A DNA stretch of 64,000 nucleotides from DASQGA01 sp963762085. Lineage in GTDB: Bacteria; Actinomycetota; Thermoleophilia; Gaiellales; Gaiellaceae. The stretch covers positions 186,001 to 250,000 of the forward strand of contig CAVXJD010000001.1 of the NCBI GenBank assembly GCA_963762085.1. Reading direction: 5' to 3'. The first letter of the stretch is position 1. Every line of letters begins with the position of its first letter. Made by a program: the position numbers and the translations under genes. The notes beneath the pieces are model-generated. The model had not been told where the DNA came from. It searched no databases and saw nothing but the letters and a program-made list of their open reading frames with translations. This document shows, piece by piece, positions 56,891 to 64,000 of the stretch.

Positions 56891-57115
56891 TCAATCAGAC
56901 TGGTTCGGTGTCTCCTCTCGCGCCTCCCTGAGCGAAGGCTCGAGATCCACCAGGGTCTCGGTCAGAACCGCGAGCAATTTGACGAGTTGTTGATGCAGCC
57001 CATTAGCGGCTTCCAGTAGTTCACTCATCTGTTCGACGGCGAGCGAAATCTGAACAACAGCGCTCGCTACCTTGCCCTCAGCGATCGAACCGGTGGGCGG
57101 GACGCCTTCAGTCAT
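56891..57115 (-). CDS. Small helical protein, 74 residues
   Basis: Starts at ATG 57115 with a strong SD (CGGAGGTTCAAATG). The middle is a long amphipathic helix (KVASAVVQISLAVEQMSELLEAANGLHQQLVKLLAVLTETL), interrupted here by the 20-residue rule only in listing: key positions are the Leu/Val repeats near residues 22-58, a possible coiled coil. No known family. Its ends are acidic. Expression is supported by the ribosome site. Confidence 0.62.
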   Translation of the reverse strand: MTEGVPPTGSIAEGKVASAVVQISLAVEQMSELLEAANGLHQQLVKLLAVLTETLVDLEPSLREAREETPNQSD

Positions 57116-57286
57116 TTGAACCTCCGGGAATCGCAGGAACCTGCGGCCATCAGCAACGGGGTTTCCGCAACCCTACGCCAGTTAGTGCGGCCGGATGGGA
57201 CTGCCGGCGGCGGGGTGATGATTCCTGACTAGAACCTGACTTCGGGCCCGTAACAGGTCATCAGGATTCCAGTCTGAGACGAGAAA

Positions 57287-57306
57287 ACCCGCTATTTCCA
57301 GCGGGT
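57287..57306 (-). terminator. Intrinsic terminator of tRNA-Gly
   Basis: On the minus strand ACCCGC...GCGGGTTTTC: 6-bp stem with an 8-nt loop, 3' T-run. Lies 9 nt past the tRNA-Gly 3' end. Confidence 0.78.
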
Positions 57307-57314
57307 CTTCGAGG

Positions 57315-57388
57315 AGCGGATGAAGGGACTCGAACCCTCGACCTTCTGCATGGCAAGCAGACGCTCTAGCCAACTGAGCTACATCCGC
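57315..57388 (-). tRNA. tRNA-Gly (GCC)
   Basis: A 74-nt cloverleaf with acceptor GCGGATG/CATCCGC, anticodon stem TCTGC/GCAGA around loop TTGCCAT (anticodon GCC), and T-arm GAGGGTTCGAGTCCCTT. CCA is not encoded. It directly follows the RNase HI-like gene (11 nt), so it may be transcribed with it. Confidence 0.94.
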
Positions 57389-57399
57389 GAGTCGGGCCA

Positions 57400-57810
57400 T
57401 CATAGCCGCTCGCCGGCGCTATCCAGGGCCTCGTTCACGAGCCGGTCGGCAAGCTCGTTGTGCTCGCGGCGGACGGCCAGATAGCGGACAGATGGGATCT
57501 GGCGGGCCAGTCGGGCGGCTTCGAGCGAGAGCTCGATGAGGGCTTTGTTCTTGACCCGGTACTCGCCTCTCATCTGCTTCACCAGGAGCTCGGAGTCCGA
57601 GACGACCTCAAGGTCGTCGACTTGGAGCTCGACCGCCTTGCGAAGACCGTCGACGAGGGCGCGGTACTCGGCCACATTGTTCGTCGCAACGCCGATCGTC
57701 TCGCCGTGCGCGTCGAGGACCGTGCCGTCCTCGGTCTCGAGGACGTACGCCGCTGCCGCGGGGCCAGGATTCCCTCGCGAGCCGCCGTCGGTCGAGAGAC
57801 GCGCCTTCAC
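57400..57810 (-). CDS. RNase HI-family protein
   Basis: A 136-residue nuclease for RNA in RNA-DNA hybrids. The DEDD catalytic set is visible: Asp in STDGGSRGNPGPAA near residue 8, Glu in NNVAEYRALVDG, Asp in VVSDSELLVKQM, and Asp in EHNELADRLVNEA. The short form without a hybrid-binding domain. GTG start at 57810 overlaps the stop of the upstream gene (GTGA). Confidence 0.9.
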   Translation of the reverse strand: MKARLSTDGGSRGNPGPAAAAYVLETEDGTVLDAHGETIGVATNNVAEYRALVDGLRKAVELQVDDLEVVSDSELLVKQMRGEYRVKNKALIELSLEAARLARQIPSVRYLAVRREHNELADRLVNEALDSAGERL

Positions 57811-58133
57811 GGTGGCGGCACGAGCGAGTAAAGGTCGAAGGCGGGCTCCTCGTACGGGTGAGCGTCCCGAAGAGCTGCTACCACTTCTCCCTCGCGCTCG
57901 ACCGGATAGACCGTCTCGAGCCTGAGCTCGGGAACACGCTCCTCCTGCCCAGGTTCGCCGATTGCCGGCGATGCCCCCTCGCCGGCTAGGAAGGTACCGG
58001 TGCCCGGCGTGTACCACGAGCAGCGCTCGTACTTTCCGATCCGCCCGGCGCCCGCGCCGAAAAGGGCGTCGCGAACAGCATCCAGAGCCTCCGTCGGCAC
58101 GAACACGACGAGCTTGCGCTGCTGCTCCGTCAC
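57807..58133 (-). CDS. YqfO/NIF3-insert-like (CutA-fold) protein
   Basis: A 108-residue protein from GTG 58133. KLVVFVPTEALDAVRDALF, IGKYERCSWYTPGTGTFL, and HPYEEPAFDLYSL are the hallmark of the CutA-like insert of the NIF3/YqfO family, here as a stand-alone domain. Function unknown; possible metal or small-molecule binding. Coupled to the RNase H gene. Confidence 0.85.
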   Translation of the reverse strand: MTEQQRKLVVFVPTEALDAVRDALFGAGAGRIGKYERCSWYTPGTGTFLAGEGASPAIGEPGQEERVPELRLETVYPVEREGEVVAALRDAHPYEEPAFDLYSLVPPP

Positions 58134-58262
58134 GGTATCGGCACATCCCGTGCGCCACACACGCGCTCCTCAGCGCTACCGTCACCACAGGGGGTAAACA
58201 TCGGGGGGTCCCCCGGGGGCAACTCGACTGGAGCCTGGGTCACGCGCTCCGACCCGGCGCCG

Positions 58263-59775
58263 TTAGGGCATCGGCGAGTCCATCGCGTCGATCTGCGCGC
58301 GCTGGAGCTTGCCGGAGTAGTCGACGTAGATCGACTTCCATTCGGTGTAGAAGTCGAGCGCGGCCTGCCCTGCCTCGCGGTGGCCGTTCCCGGTTCCCTT
58401 CGTGCCGCCGAAGGGCAGATGCACCTCCGCACCCGTCGTTCCTGCGTTGATGTAGGTGATTCCCGCGTTCAGATCCCTCATCGCGCGGAACGCCTTGTTG
58501 ACGTCCCGGGTGAAGATCGAGGAAGAAAGGCCGAACGGGATCCCGTTCGCGATTCTGATCGCCTCGTCGATGTCGGTAGCGCGGATGAGCGCAGTCGTCG
58601 GCCCGAAGATCTCTTCCTGGGCGATCCGCATGCCCGGCTCGACGTCGGCGAACACGGTCGGCCGGTAGAAGAACCCCTTGTCCAGACCGTTCTCGGTCGC
58701 GACCTCTCCCCCGGTCTCGAGCGTCGCCCCTTCGCTCTTCCCGATCTCCGTGTAGGAGTGGATCTTGTCCAACGCGGCCTGGTTGATGACAGGGCCGACG
58801 TCAGTGTCCTCGTCCAGGCCGTTCCCGAGCTGCATCTTCTCAGCGCGCGTGACGAGCTTCGACCGGAGCTCGTCGTAGACCTGTCGGTGTGCGATGACGC
58901 GGCTCGCGGCCGTGCAACGCTGCCCGGACGTTCCGAAAGCCGACCAGAGGATGCCCTCGACCGTCAGGTCGATGTCGGCGTCGTCCATGACGATGATCGC
59001 GTTCTTGCCGCCGAGCTCCAGGTGGACGTGCTTCAGGAGCGGCGCCGCGTTTTGCGTCACCTGGACCCCGACCTCGTGTGAGCCCGTGAACGTGATCAGG
59101 GGGACGTCGGGATGCCGCACGAGCTGGGCGCCTACGGTCTTCCCCGCTCCGTGGACGATGTTCAGGACGCCCGGCGGCAGCCCGGCCTCCTCGAAGATCT
59201 CCACGAAGCGCTCGGCCAGGAGCGGCGTTTCCGCGGCGGGCTTCAGAACGACGGTGTTACCGCAGACCAGCGCCGGCGCGATCTTCCAGCTCGGGATCGC
59301 GATCGGGAAGTTCCAGGGTGTGATCGCGCCGACGACACCGACTGGATTCCGGGTCGACATCATGAACTTGTCGCGCAGCTCGGAGGGAGTCGTGTGCCCG
59401 AAGAGGCGCCTGCCCTCGCCGGCCATGTAGTACGTCATGTCGATCGCTTCCTGGACGTCCCCGGCAGCCTCGGGCCGGACCTTGCCCATCTCCTGCGTCA
59501 TCTCCCCGGCCAGCTCGTCCTTGCGCTCGGCGAAGAGCTGCGCCACGCGGAAGAGGATCTCCCCACGCTTCGGGAGCGGGCACCAGCCGCCAGTGCTCGT
59601 AGGCGCCCTTGGCAGCCGCGACCGCCCTGTCCATGTCCTCCACGCCCGAGCTCGGAAAGACGCCGAGCGCCTCTCCGGTAGCGGGGTTCTTCGTCTCGAA
59701 CGTCTCACCGCCGGCGGCGTCTACCCACTCGCCCCCGATGTAGTTGCGGTACGTCTTCGTGCCGAGCAGCGCCAT
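58263..59775 (-). CDS. Aldehyde dehydrogenase, one frameshift
   Basis: An NAD(P)-dependent aldehyde dehydrogenase. The N-terminal 65 residues (TKTYRNYIGGEWVDAAGG, ETKNPATGEALGVFPSS) lie in one frame; near 59578 the frame changes and LPKRGEILFRVAQLFAER onwards continues to the stop at 58263. Motifs: TPWNFPIAIPSWKIAPAL, catalytic Glu in HVHLELGGKNAI, catalytic Cys in GTSGQRCTAASR, and EIFGPTTALIRA. Assembled length about 503 residues, normal. Relatives include the alpha-ketoglutaric semialdehyde and aminoadipate semialdehyde classes; substrate not assigned. Confidence 0.86.
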
Positions 59776-59876
59776 CTGGCTCCCCTGGTCGATTTCAGCC
59801 CATCCTATCCAGGGGGTTCACGCCGCCGGACGCGGGTATGAGGCCTGCGGGGAAACCAATCGACGGAAGGAATGTC

Positions 59877-60149
59877 GTGGAAACCTGGCTGATCATCGTG
59901 ATCGTCGTCGCGGTCGTCGTCGTCCTTGCCCTCCTCTTCCTCGCCGGGACAAAGGCACGCGAGAAGCGGCTCGAGAGCCGTCGCTCGGAAGCCGGAGAGC
60001 TTCGGGGAGAAGCCGAGACGCGTGCTCGGCGGGCGGAGGAACGCGAAGCGGTCGCGGAGGAGCAGGCTGAGCGCGCGAGAGAGGAACGTGAAGCCGCCCA
60101 GTCTCACGCCCGTCGCGCAGACGAGATCGACCCGGACGTGGAGACCTAG
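59877..60149 (+). CDS. Small membrane-anchored coiled-coil protein
   Basis: About 90 residues from GTG 59877, preceded by GGAAGGAA. One N-terminal transmembrane helix (WLIIVIVVAVVVVLALLFLAG), then a highly charged helix rich in Ala, Glu and Arg (residues 25-85) that should form a coiled coil. No known family. Stop at 60149. Confidence 0.68.
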   Translation: METWLIIVIVVAVVVVLALLFLAGTKAREKRLESRRSEAGELRGEAETRARRAEEREAVAEEQAERAREEREAAQSHARRADEIDPDVET

Positions 60150-60156
60150 GCGGGCG

Positions 60157-60486
60157 CTACTCGAAGGCGAGGCCGAGCCGCGAGAGCTCCGCGAAGTCGA
60201 AGCGGCCCTCGATGGTCGCCTCCACCTCGAACTCCTCCCCGATGTCGGGGTCCTTGCCGATCAGCTCGCGGGCGCGGCTCGGCAGGGCCTGGTCGGCCGC
60301 CTCCCGCGACTCCCAGAAGTACACCGCGCCCCAGCGCTCGGTGACCTCGTCTGAGATCCACGCCTTGAAACGGAGTCCCGGCACGTCTTCGAACTGGTCG
60401 ACGGACTCATCACGGAGGTAGCGCCGGAGCTCCCCGATCGTCGTCTTCGAGTCCGCCAGGCTCCAGAGGACGAGCCGGACGATCAA
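60157..60486 (-). CDS. Small alpha/beta-barrel-like (ABM) protein
   Basis: A 109-residue protein (MIVRLVLWSLADSKTTIGEL, GLRFKAWISDEVTERWGAVYFW, EADQALPS pattern). The strand-helix-strand order with FWESREAADQ resembles antibiotic-biosynthesis monooxygenase/dimeric alpha-beta barrel proteins such as YdhR. No catalytic residue can be assigned. The start overlaps the next gene's stop (ATGA). Confidence 0.68.
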   Translation of the reverse strand: MIVRLVLWSLADSKTTIGELRRYLRDESVDQFEDVPGLRFKAWISDEVTERWGAVYFWESREAADQALPSRARELIGKDPDIGEEFEVEATIEGRFDFAELSRLGLAFE

Positions 60487-60707
60487 TCGTCCGGCGCGTC
60501 GGTGGCCGGGAACGTCCCGGGGATCCGGGAGCGCCTCCGGTCGCGGACTTGGCGCTTCCCGCCGGGGGCGTTCGCGCCCGCCGTCCGCCGGTCCGGGCCC
60601 GAACGTCGGTCAACGATCACGGTCACGTTCTCGTTGTCCTTGTAGTGCTCGACGAGCTTCGCGTACAGCTGATCCTCGAGCTCGGACGGGACGACGCAAT
60701 AGATCAT
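60483..60707 (-). CDS. Small basic-tailed protein of unknown function
   Basis: A 74-residue protein: MIYCVVPSELEDQLYAKLVE, KDNENVTVIVDRRSGPDRR, then a basic stretch (RQVRDRRRSRIPG). The VIVDRRSGPDRR motif recurs in small actinobacterial proteins without known function. Coupled to the downstream ABM-like gene. Confidence 0.7.
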   Translation of the reverse strand: MIYCVVPSELEDQLYAKLVEHYKDNENVTVIVDRRSGPDRRTAGANAPGGKRQVRDRRRSRIPGTFPATDAPDD

Positions 60708-60794
60708 CTGAACGCATCCTAGTTAGGAGGGATTGGTGGAACAACGCACAGCGCTTGCGTTTCGCCACCCTCCTAGTTCGCGCCGGGCAGTCGG

Positions 60795-61424
60795 TCAGAG
60801 CTTCGGGATGTCAGGCGTGACTCGCCCATCCTGACCCAGGTGGCCGTTCCAGCCCCTGAAACGGTCGTCCACCTCGTCCAGCTCGTAGCCCCGCTCCGCC
60901 AGACGAACTGGGTTGCTGCGAGTCGAAGACGACTCGGTACTGGTACCACGAGATGTCCCACGCAATCGTGAGGACGACCTCGGTGTTCGTGCCAGAGAGC
61001 GGCAGAAAGCTCACCCTGGCCTGGCCCAGGCTCTTGGCGATTCCGGCGATCGTCCGCCGGTAGGCACTGTCGTTGAAGAGATCGGCGGCCTCGACCATCG
61101 CCTGCTCCGGCTCCGAAAGGCGTCGGAGCACCGGCTCCGAGAAGGTCGGCTGAGGCTCATGGCGACGCGTGTCGGGGGCGCGCCGAGCCCGAACCCCCGA
61201 AAGCGGCGGCGGCGACGCGGAGCATCGGGGACGAGGGGCGTCGTCGGCGTCCCTTCTTTCAGCCAGCCGTACTCGTTCGCAACGTCCGTGCAGAGCGCGC
61301 AGACGTCGACCCATTGGTCGTTTCCGTGCGGGCTGAAGCGCGACGCCCGCTCACCCATGAGAAGCGTGCGGTTGCACACGGCACAGGTCCGGAAGGTGTC
61401 CTGCTTCCTGATGACGGCGGTCAT
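60795..61424 (-). CDS. Zinc-ribbon protein of unknown function, two frameshifts
   Basis: The first frame has a treble-clef or zinc-ribbon pair (FRTCAVCNRTLLMGERASRF, WVDVCALCTDVANEYGW) near residues 12-52, then a basic linker (RRRRRFRGFG). Near 61145 it shifts to a frame with LSEPEQAMVEAADLFNDSAYRR, IAKSLGQARVSFLPLS and VLTIAWDISWYQYRVVFDSQQ. Near 60915 it shifts again to VRLAERGYELDEVDDRFRGWN and stops at 60795. Assembled length about 208 residues; the C-terminal half looks like a folded alpha/beta domain. Known only from Actinobacteria-like sequences as far as I can tell. Confidence 0.7.
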
Positions 61425-61426
61425 GG

Positions 61427-63481
61427 CTACGACGCCTTCGCCTCCTCGCGCTCGCGCCTGACCTGTTCGACGATCCGTTCGGCAACGTGCGCAGGCACCT
61501 CTTCGTACCGGAGGAAGGTGACCGAGTAGTCGCCGCGACCGCCGGTCATCGACGTGAGCGACTGCGAGTACGTGAGGACCTCGGACATCGGCACCTCGGC
61601 GCGGATCAGTGTCATGCCGCCTCGGGCGTCCATCCCCTGAAGCCTTCCTCGCCGGGAGTTCAGGTCACCGTTCACGGTCCCGACGCTCTCGTCGGGAACG
61701 GTCGCCTCGAGCTGCATGATGGGCTCGAGCAGAACAGGGTCTGCCTTCTCATACGCGGCCTTGAACGCCATCGAGCCCGCGATCTTGAACGCCATCTCGG
61801 AGGAGTCGACGGTGTGGTACGAGCCGTCCACGAGTTTCACGCGCACACCCTGGACCGGGGCGCCCGCGAGCTCGCCGTGCACCATTGCCTCCTGGATCCC
61901 CTTGTCGACCGCGGGCCGGAAGCTCTGCGGGATGACGCCACCGACGATCTTGTCGACGAACTCGTAGCCGACACGGCCCTCGAGGGGCTCGAGGACGATG
62001 TGGCAATCGCCGAACTGGCCGCGACCGCCGGTCTGCTTCTTGTAGCGCCCCTGCGCCCGCGACTCCTTGCGAATCGTCTCGAGGTATGGAACGCGCGGCG
62101 GCTGCAGCTCGACGTCGACGCTGAAGCGCCGCTTCATACGCTCCACGGCGACCTCGACGTGCATCTGGCTCATGCCCGCGAGGAGCTGTTCTCCCGTCTG
62201 TTCGTCGCGGCGCAGGACGAGCGTCTGGTCCTCCTCGGCGAGCCGCCGGAGGGCCTGGCCCATCTTCTCCTCGTCCCCCTTTGCCTTGGGCGTAATCGCG
62301 AAGCTCATAACGGGCTGCGGGAGGTCGAGGCTCGGGAGCTCGACCGGCTGGTCCTCCGAGAGGAGCAGATCGCCGGTTGCAGTCTCCTTCAGCTTCGCGA
62401 CGGCCCCGATGTCGCCGGCTTCGAACGCCTCCGTCGACGTGTGATCCTTGCCCTGGAGCTCCAGGAGCTGGCCGACTCTCTCCTTACTTCGAGTGCGGGC
62501 GTTCAGTAGCGTCGAGTCGCCCTTCAGCTGGCCGGAGAGGACCCGGAACAGCGTGATGCGCCCCGCGAAGGGGTCCGCGAGGGTCTTGAAGACGAAAGCA
62601 GACGTGCCGCCGTTCGACTGCGCGATCTCCAGCGGCTTCTTGGCCGGTGACGGGACGCCTTCGACAAGGAGGTCGAGGAGAGCGGCCGCGCCGAGATTCT
62701 TCGTGGCGGCGCCGCATGCCACCGGGAACAGCTCTCCACGGGCGACGGCGTTCTTCAGCGCTCCGGCGAGCTCGTCGCCGGTGATCTCCTCCCCCTCGAG
62801 GTAGCGCTCCATCACCTTCTCGTCTGTCTCGACGACCGCGTCGACCAGCTTCTCGCGATACTCGGCCGCCTGCGCGGCAAGCTCGTTGGGAATCTCCTTC
62901 GGCTCGCCTTCCTTCTCGCCCTCGGGCGAGTCGTAGGCCCGCATGTGGAGCAGGTCGACGACGCCCGCGAGCTCGTGTTCCTGACCGATCGGAATCTCGA
63001 TTGCAATGCACCGCTCGGAGAGCTGCGCGCGCAGCTGCTCATACGTCCCGAAGAAGTCGGCCCGCTCGCGGTCGAGCATGTTGACCAGGATGAGCCGGGA
63101 GATCCCGAGCTCGTTGCAACGCTCCCAGGACCGGGTGGTCTGCACCTCCACCCCAGCGACCGCGCTGACGACGACGATCGCGCCCTCGACCACGTGCAGC
63201 GCGGCGATCGTGTCAGCCTGGAATCCAGGGTCGCCGGGCGTGTCGAGGATGTTGATCTTCCGCCCCTGCCACTCGAGATGGCAGAGGGAGGCGGCAAGCG
63301 ACATCTGGCGCTTGTGCTCCTCTTCTTCCCAGTCGGACACCGTCGTCTGTTGCTCGACCGTCCCGAGCCGGTTGACCGCGCCCCCCTGGAAGAGCAGCGC
63401 CTCGACGAGCGAGGTCTTGCCGGTGCCTCGGTGACCGATGACCGCGACGTTGCGGATCTTGCTCGGCTCGTATGAGGTCAT
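61427..63481 (-). CDS. EF-G paralogue (FusA2-like) with altered GTPase motifs
   Basis: A 684-residue translational GTPase in EF-G architecture: G domain, domain II (VFKTLADPFAGRITLFRVLSG), III/V repeats (EDQTLVLRRDEQTGEQLLAG, LEATVPDESVGTVNGDLNSRRG). But G1 is GHRGTGKTS, the G3 His is replaced (DTPGDPGFQ instead of DTPGH), and G4 reads VNMLDRE instead of NKxD. The family (FusA2/EF-G II) often has weak or no GTP hydrolysis. True FusA is not in this window. Likely a ribosome-binding regulator. No SD visible. Confidence 0.9.
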   Translation of the reverse strand: MTSYEPSKIRNVAVIGHRGTGKTSLVEALLFQGGAVNRLGTVEQQTTVSDWEEEEHKRQMSLAASLCHLEWQGRKINILDTPGDPGFQADTIAALHVVEGAIVVVSAVAGVEVQTTRSWERCNELGISRLILVNMLDRERADFFGTYEQLRAQLSERCIAIEIPIGQEHELAGVVDLLHMRAYDSPEGEKEGEPKEIPNELAAQAAEYREKLVDAVVETDEKVMERYLEGEEITGDELAGALKNAVARGELFPVACGAATKNLGAAALLDLLVEGVPSPAKKPLEIAQSNGGTSAFVFKTLADPFAGRITLFRVLSGQLKGDSTLLNARTRSKERVGQLLELQGKDHTSTEAFEAGDIGAVAKLKETATGDLLLSEDQPVELPSLDLPQPVMSFAITPKAKGDEEKMGQALRRLAEEDQTLVLRRDEQTGEQLLAGMSQMHVEVAVERMKRRFSVDVELQPPRVPYLETIRKESRAQGRYKKQTGGRGQFGDCHIVLEPLEGRVGYEFVDKIVGGVIPQSFRPAVDKGIQEAMVHGELAGAPVQGVRVKLVDGSYHTVDSSEMAFKIAGSMAFKAAYEKADPVLLEPIMQLEATVPDESVGTVNGDLNSRRGRLQGMDARGGMTLIRAEVPMSEVLTYSQSLTSMTGGRGDYSVTFLRYEEVPAHVAERIVEQVRREREEAKAS

Positions 63482-63521
63482 GGAGGGGCGAGTCTAGCGA
63501 CTGCCCGGCCAAGCGTTGACG

Positions 63522-64000
63522 CTAGACGTCGACTGCGGCGCGCTGAGCCCCGCCGCCCAGGCGAGCCTTGAGCCTCAGGATCGCCTTCGTGTGGAGCTGG
63601 GAGACGCGAGACTCGGTCACCCCGAGCACCTCCCCGATCTCGCGCAAGGTGAGCTCTTCGTAGTAGTACAGCGTCACCACGAGCTTCTCCCGCTCCGGCA
63701 GTCGTGCGATCGCCTCTCCGAGGGCCTCGCGGAGCTCCGTCTGGGACATGGCCGCCTGCGGCTCGGGCGCATCCGGATCCTCGAGCGTGTCGATCAAGGC
63801 GACCGGGTCGCCGCTCACCGAGCTCGTCCAGAGCTCGTCGAGGGCGGCAATCGAGGAGCGGGAGATCTCGAGCAGCGACTCCTGGAACTCCTCCTCGGTG
63901 ATGCCCAGCTTCCCGGCGATCTCCTCGTCGTTCGGGGCCCGCATCATCTTCCGCTCGAGCTCGGCGATCGCGCGCTCGATATCGCGCGCCCGCGCGCGGA
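63522..64000 (-). CDS. FliA/WhiG-type sigma factor, 3' part
   Basis: The frame is open at the right edge of the window, so the N-terminal half is missing. Visible: end of region 3 (RDIERAIAELERKMMRAPND, EEIAGKLGITEEEFQESL), a linker (SSVSGDPVALIDTLEDPD), and region 4 with LPEREKLVVTLYYYEELTLR and EIGEVLGVTESRVSQLHTKA. This matches WhiG/FliA sigma factors for motility or developmental genes. Ends 40 nt before the EF-G paralogue start on the same strand. Confidence 0.9.
   Translation of the reverse strand, partial: RARARDIERAIAELERKMMRAPNDEEIAGKLGITEEEFQESLLEISRSSIAALDELWTSSVSGDPVALIDTLEDPDAPEPQAAMSQTELREALGEAIARLPEREKLVVTLYYYEELTLREIGEVLGVTESRVSQLHTKAILRLKARLGGGAQRAAVDV

Noticed and set aside
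60717..60777. Palindrome taggaggg...ccctccta as a mobile-element end
   Set aside because: Only one occurrence found; it is more likely a local stem-loop between genes.

Overview
The window is 64 kb of high-GC bacterial chromosome. The 16S, 23S and 5S genes and the housekeeping genes point to an actinobacterial lineage, most likely Thermoleophilia (Gaiellales/Solirubrobacterales-like). That placement comes from reading the 16S and the gene families by eye, not from a database search. No plasmid or phage functions are visible, and mobile DNA is limited to a broken transposase and two families of short repeats.

Layout. 1-2.7 kb: end of an alpha/beta hydrolase, a secreted membrane-anchored protein, a decayed transposase and a lipoprotein resembling subtilisin inhibitors. 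2.9-6.0 kb: tRNA-Asn, then a dgt-dnaG operon bracketed by two inverted copies of a 167-bp element. 6.0-10.7 kb: SDR oxidoreductase, histidine phosphatase, a secreted RTX plus BNR-repeat protein, and an M48 protease. 10.8-16.1 kb: a complete rrn operon on the minus strand, with no tRNA in the 16S-23S spacer, both processing stalks visible, and an upstream promoter and terminator. 16.1-23.6 kb: tyrS, then two NicO-type nickel/cobalt transporters, a TPR protein and a DUF4331 protein, divergent from an ECF sigma/anti-sigma pair. 23.6-26.1 kb: bifunctional PBP1A with PASTA domains. 26-33.7 kb: a minus-strand run of a 3-methyladenine glycosylase, a RemB-like protein, MFS, DegT, ilvE, ybaK, serA and a serine-type aminotransferase. 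33.7-36.5 kb: envelope genes. 36.5-40.8 kb: greA, typA, a DEAD-box helicase and a PPOX protein. 40.8-44.7 kb: gatCAB operon and cspA. 44.8-51.9 kb: folD, an ABC-2 exporter, rpiA, a fused HAD-cyclase frame and a glucose dehydrogenase. 52-55.2 kb: a GH15 enzyme and an MreB homologue. 55.2-57.4 kb: tRNA-Cys, tRNA-Gly and small genes. 57.4-64 kb: RNase HI-like protein, aldehyde dehydrogenase, small proteins, an EF-G paralogue with degenerate GTPase motifs, and the end of a FliA/WhiG-type sigma factor.

Three things stand out. (1) Two unrelated short repeat families: a 167-bp MITE-like element (two full copies and one internally deleted relic), and a 145-bp three-hairpin unit that fills two operon junctions exactly, supplying start and stop codons to its neighbours. 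(2) At least nine otherwise well-conserved genes (DUF4331, a NicO transporter, TPR, glycosylase, lipoprotein, glycosyltransferase, DUF3052-like, rpiA, aldehyde dehydrogenase, a zinc-binding protein) are split by single-base frame changes, densest at 18.7-20.4 kb. Sequence error is the simplest explanation and should be excluded before any is called a pseudogene. (3) The sigma/anti-sigma/DUF4331/TPR/NicO neighbourhood may be a metal-linked envelope regulon. I found no CRISPR array, no recognisable defence system and no clearly unprecedented multigene system.
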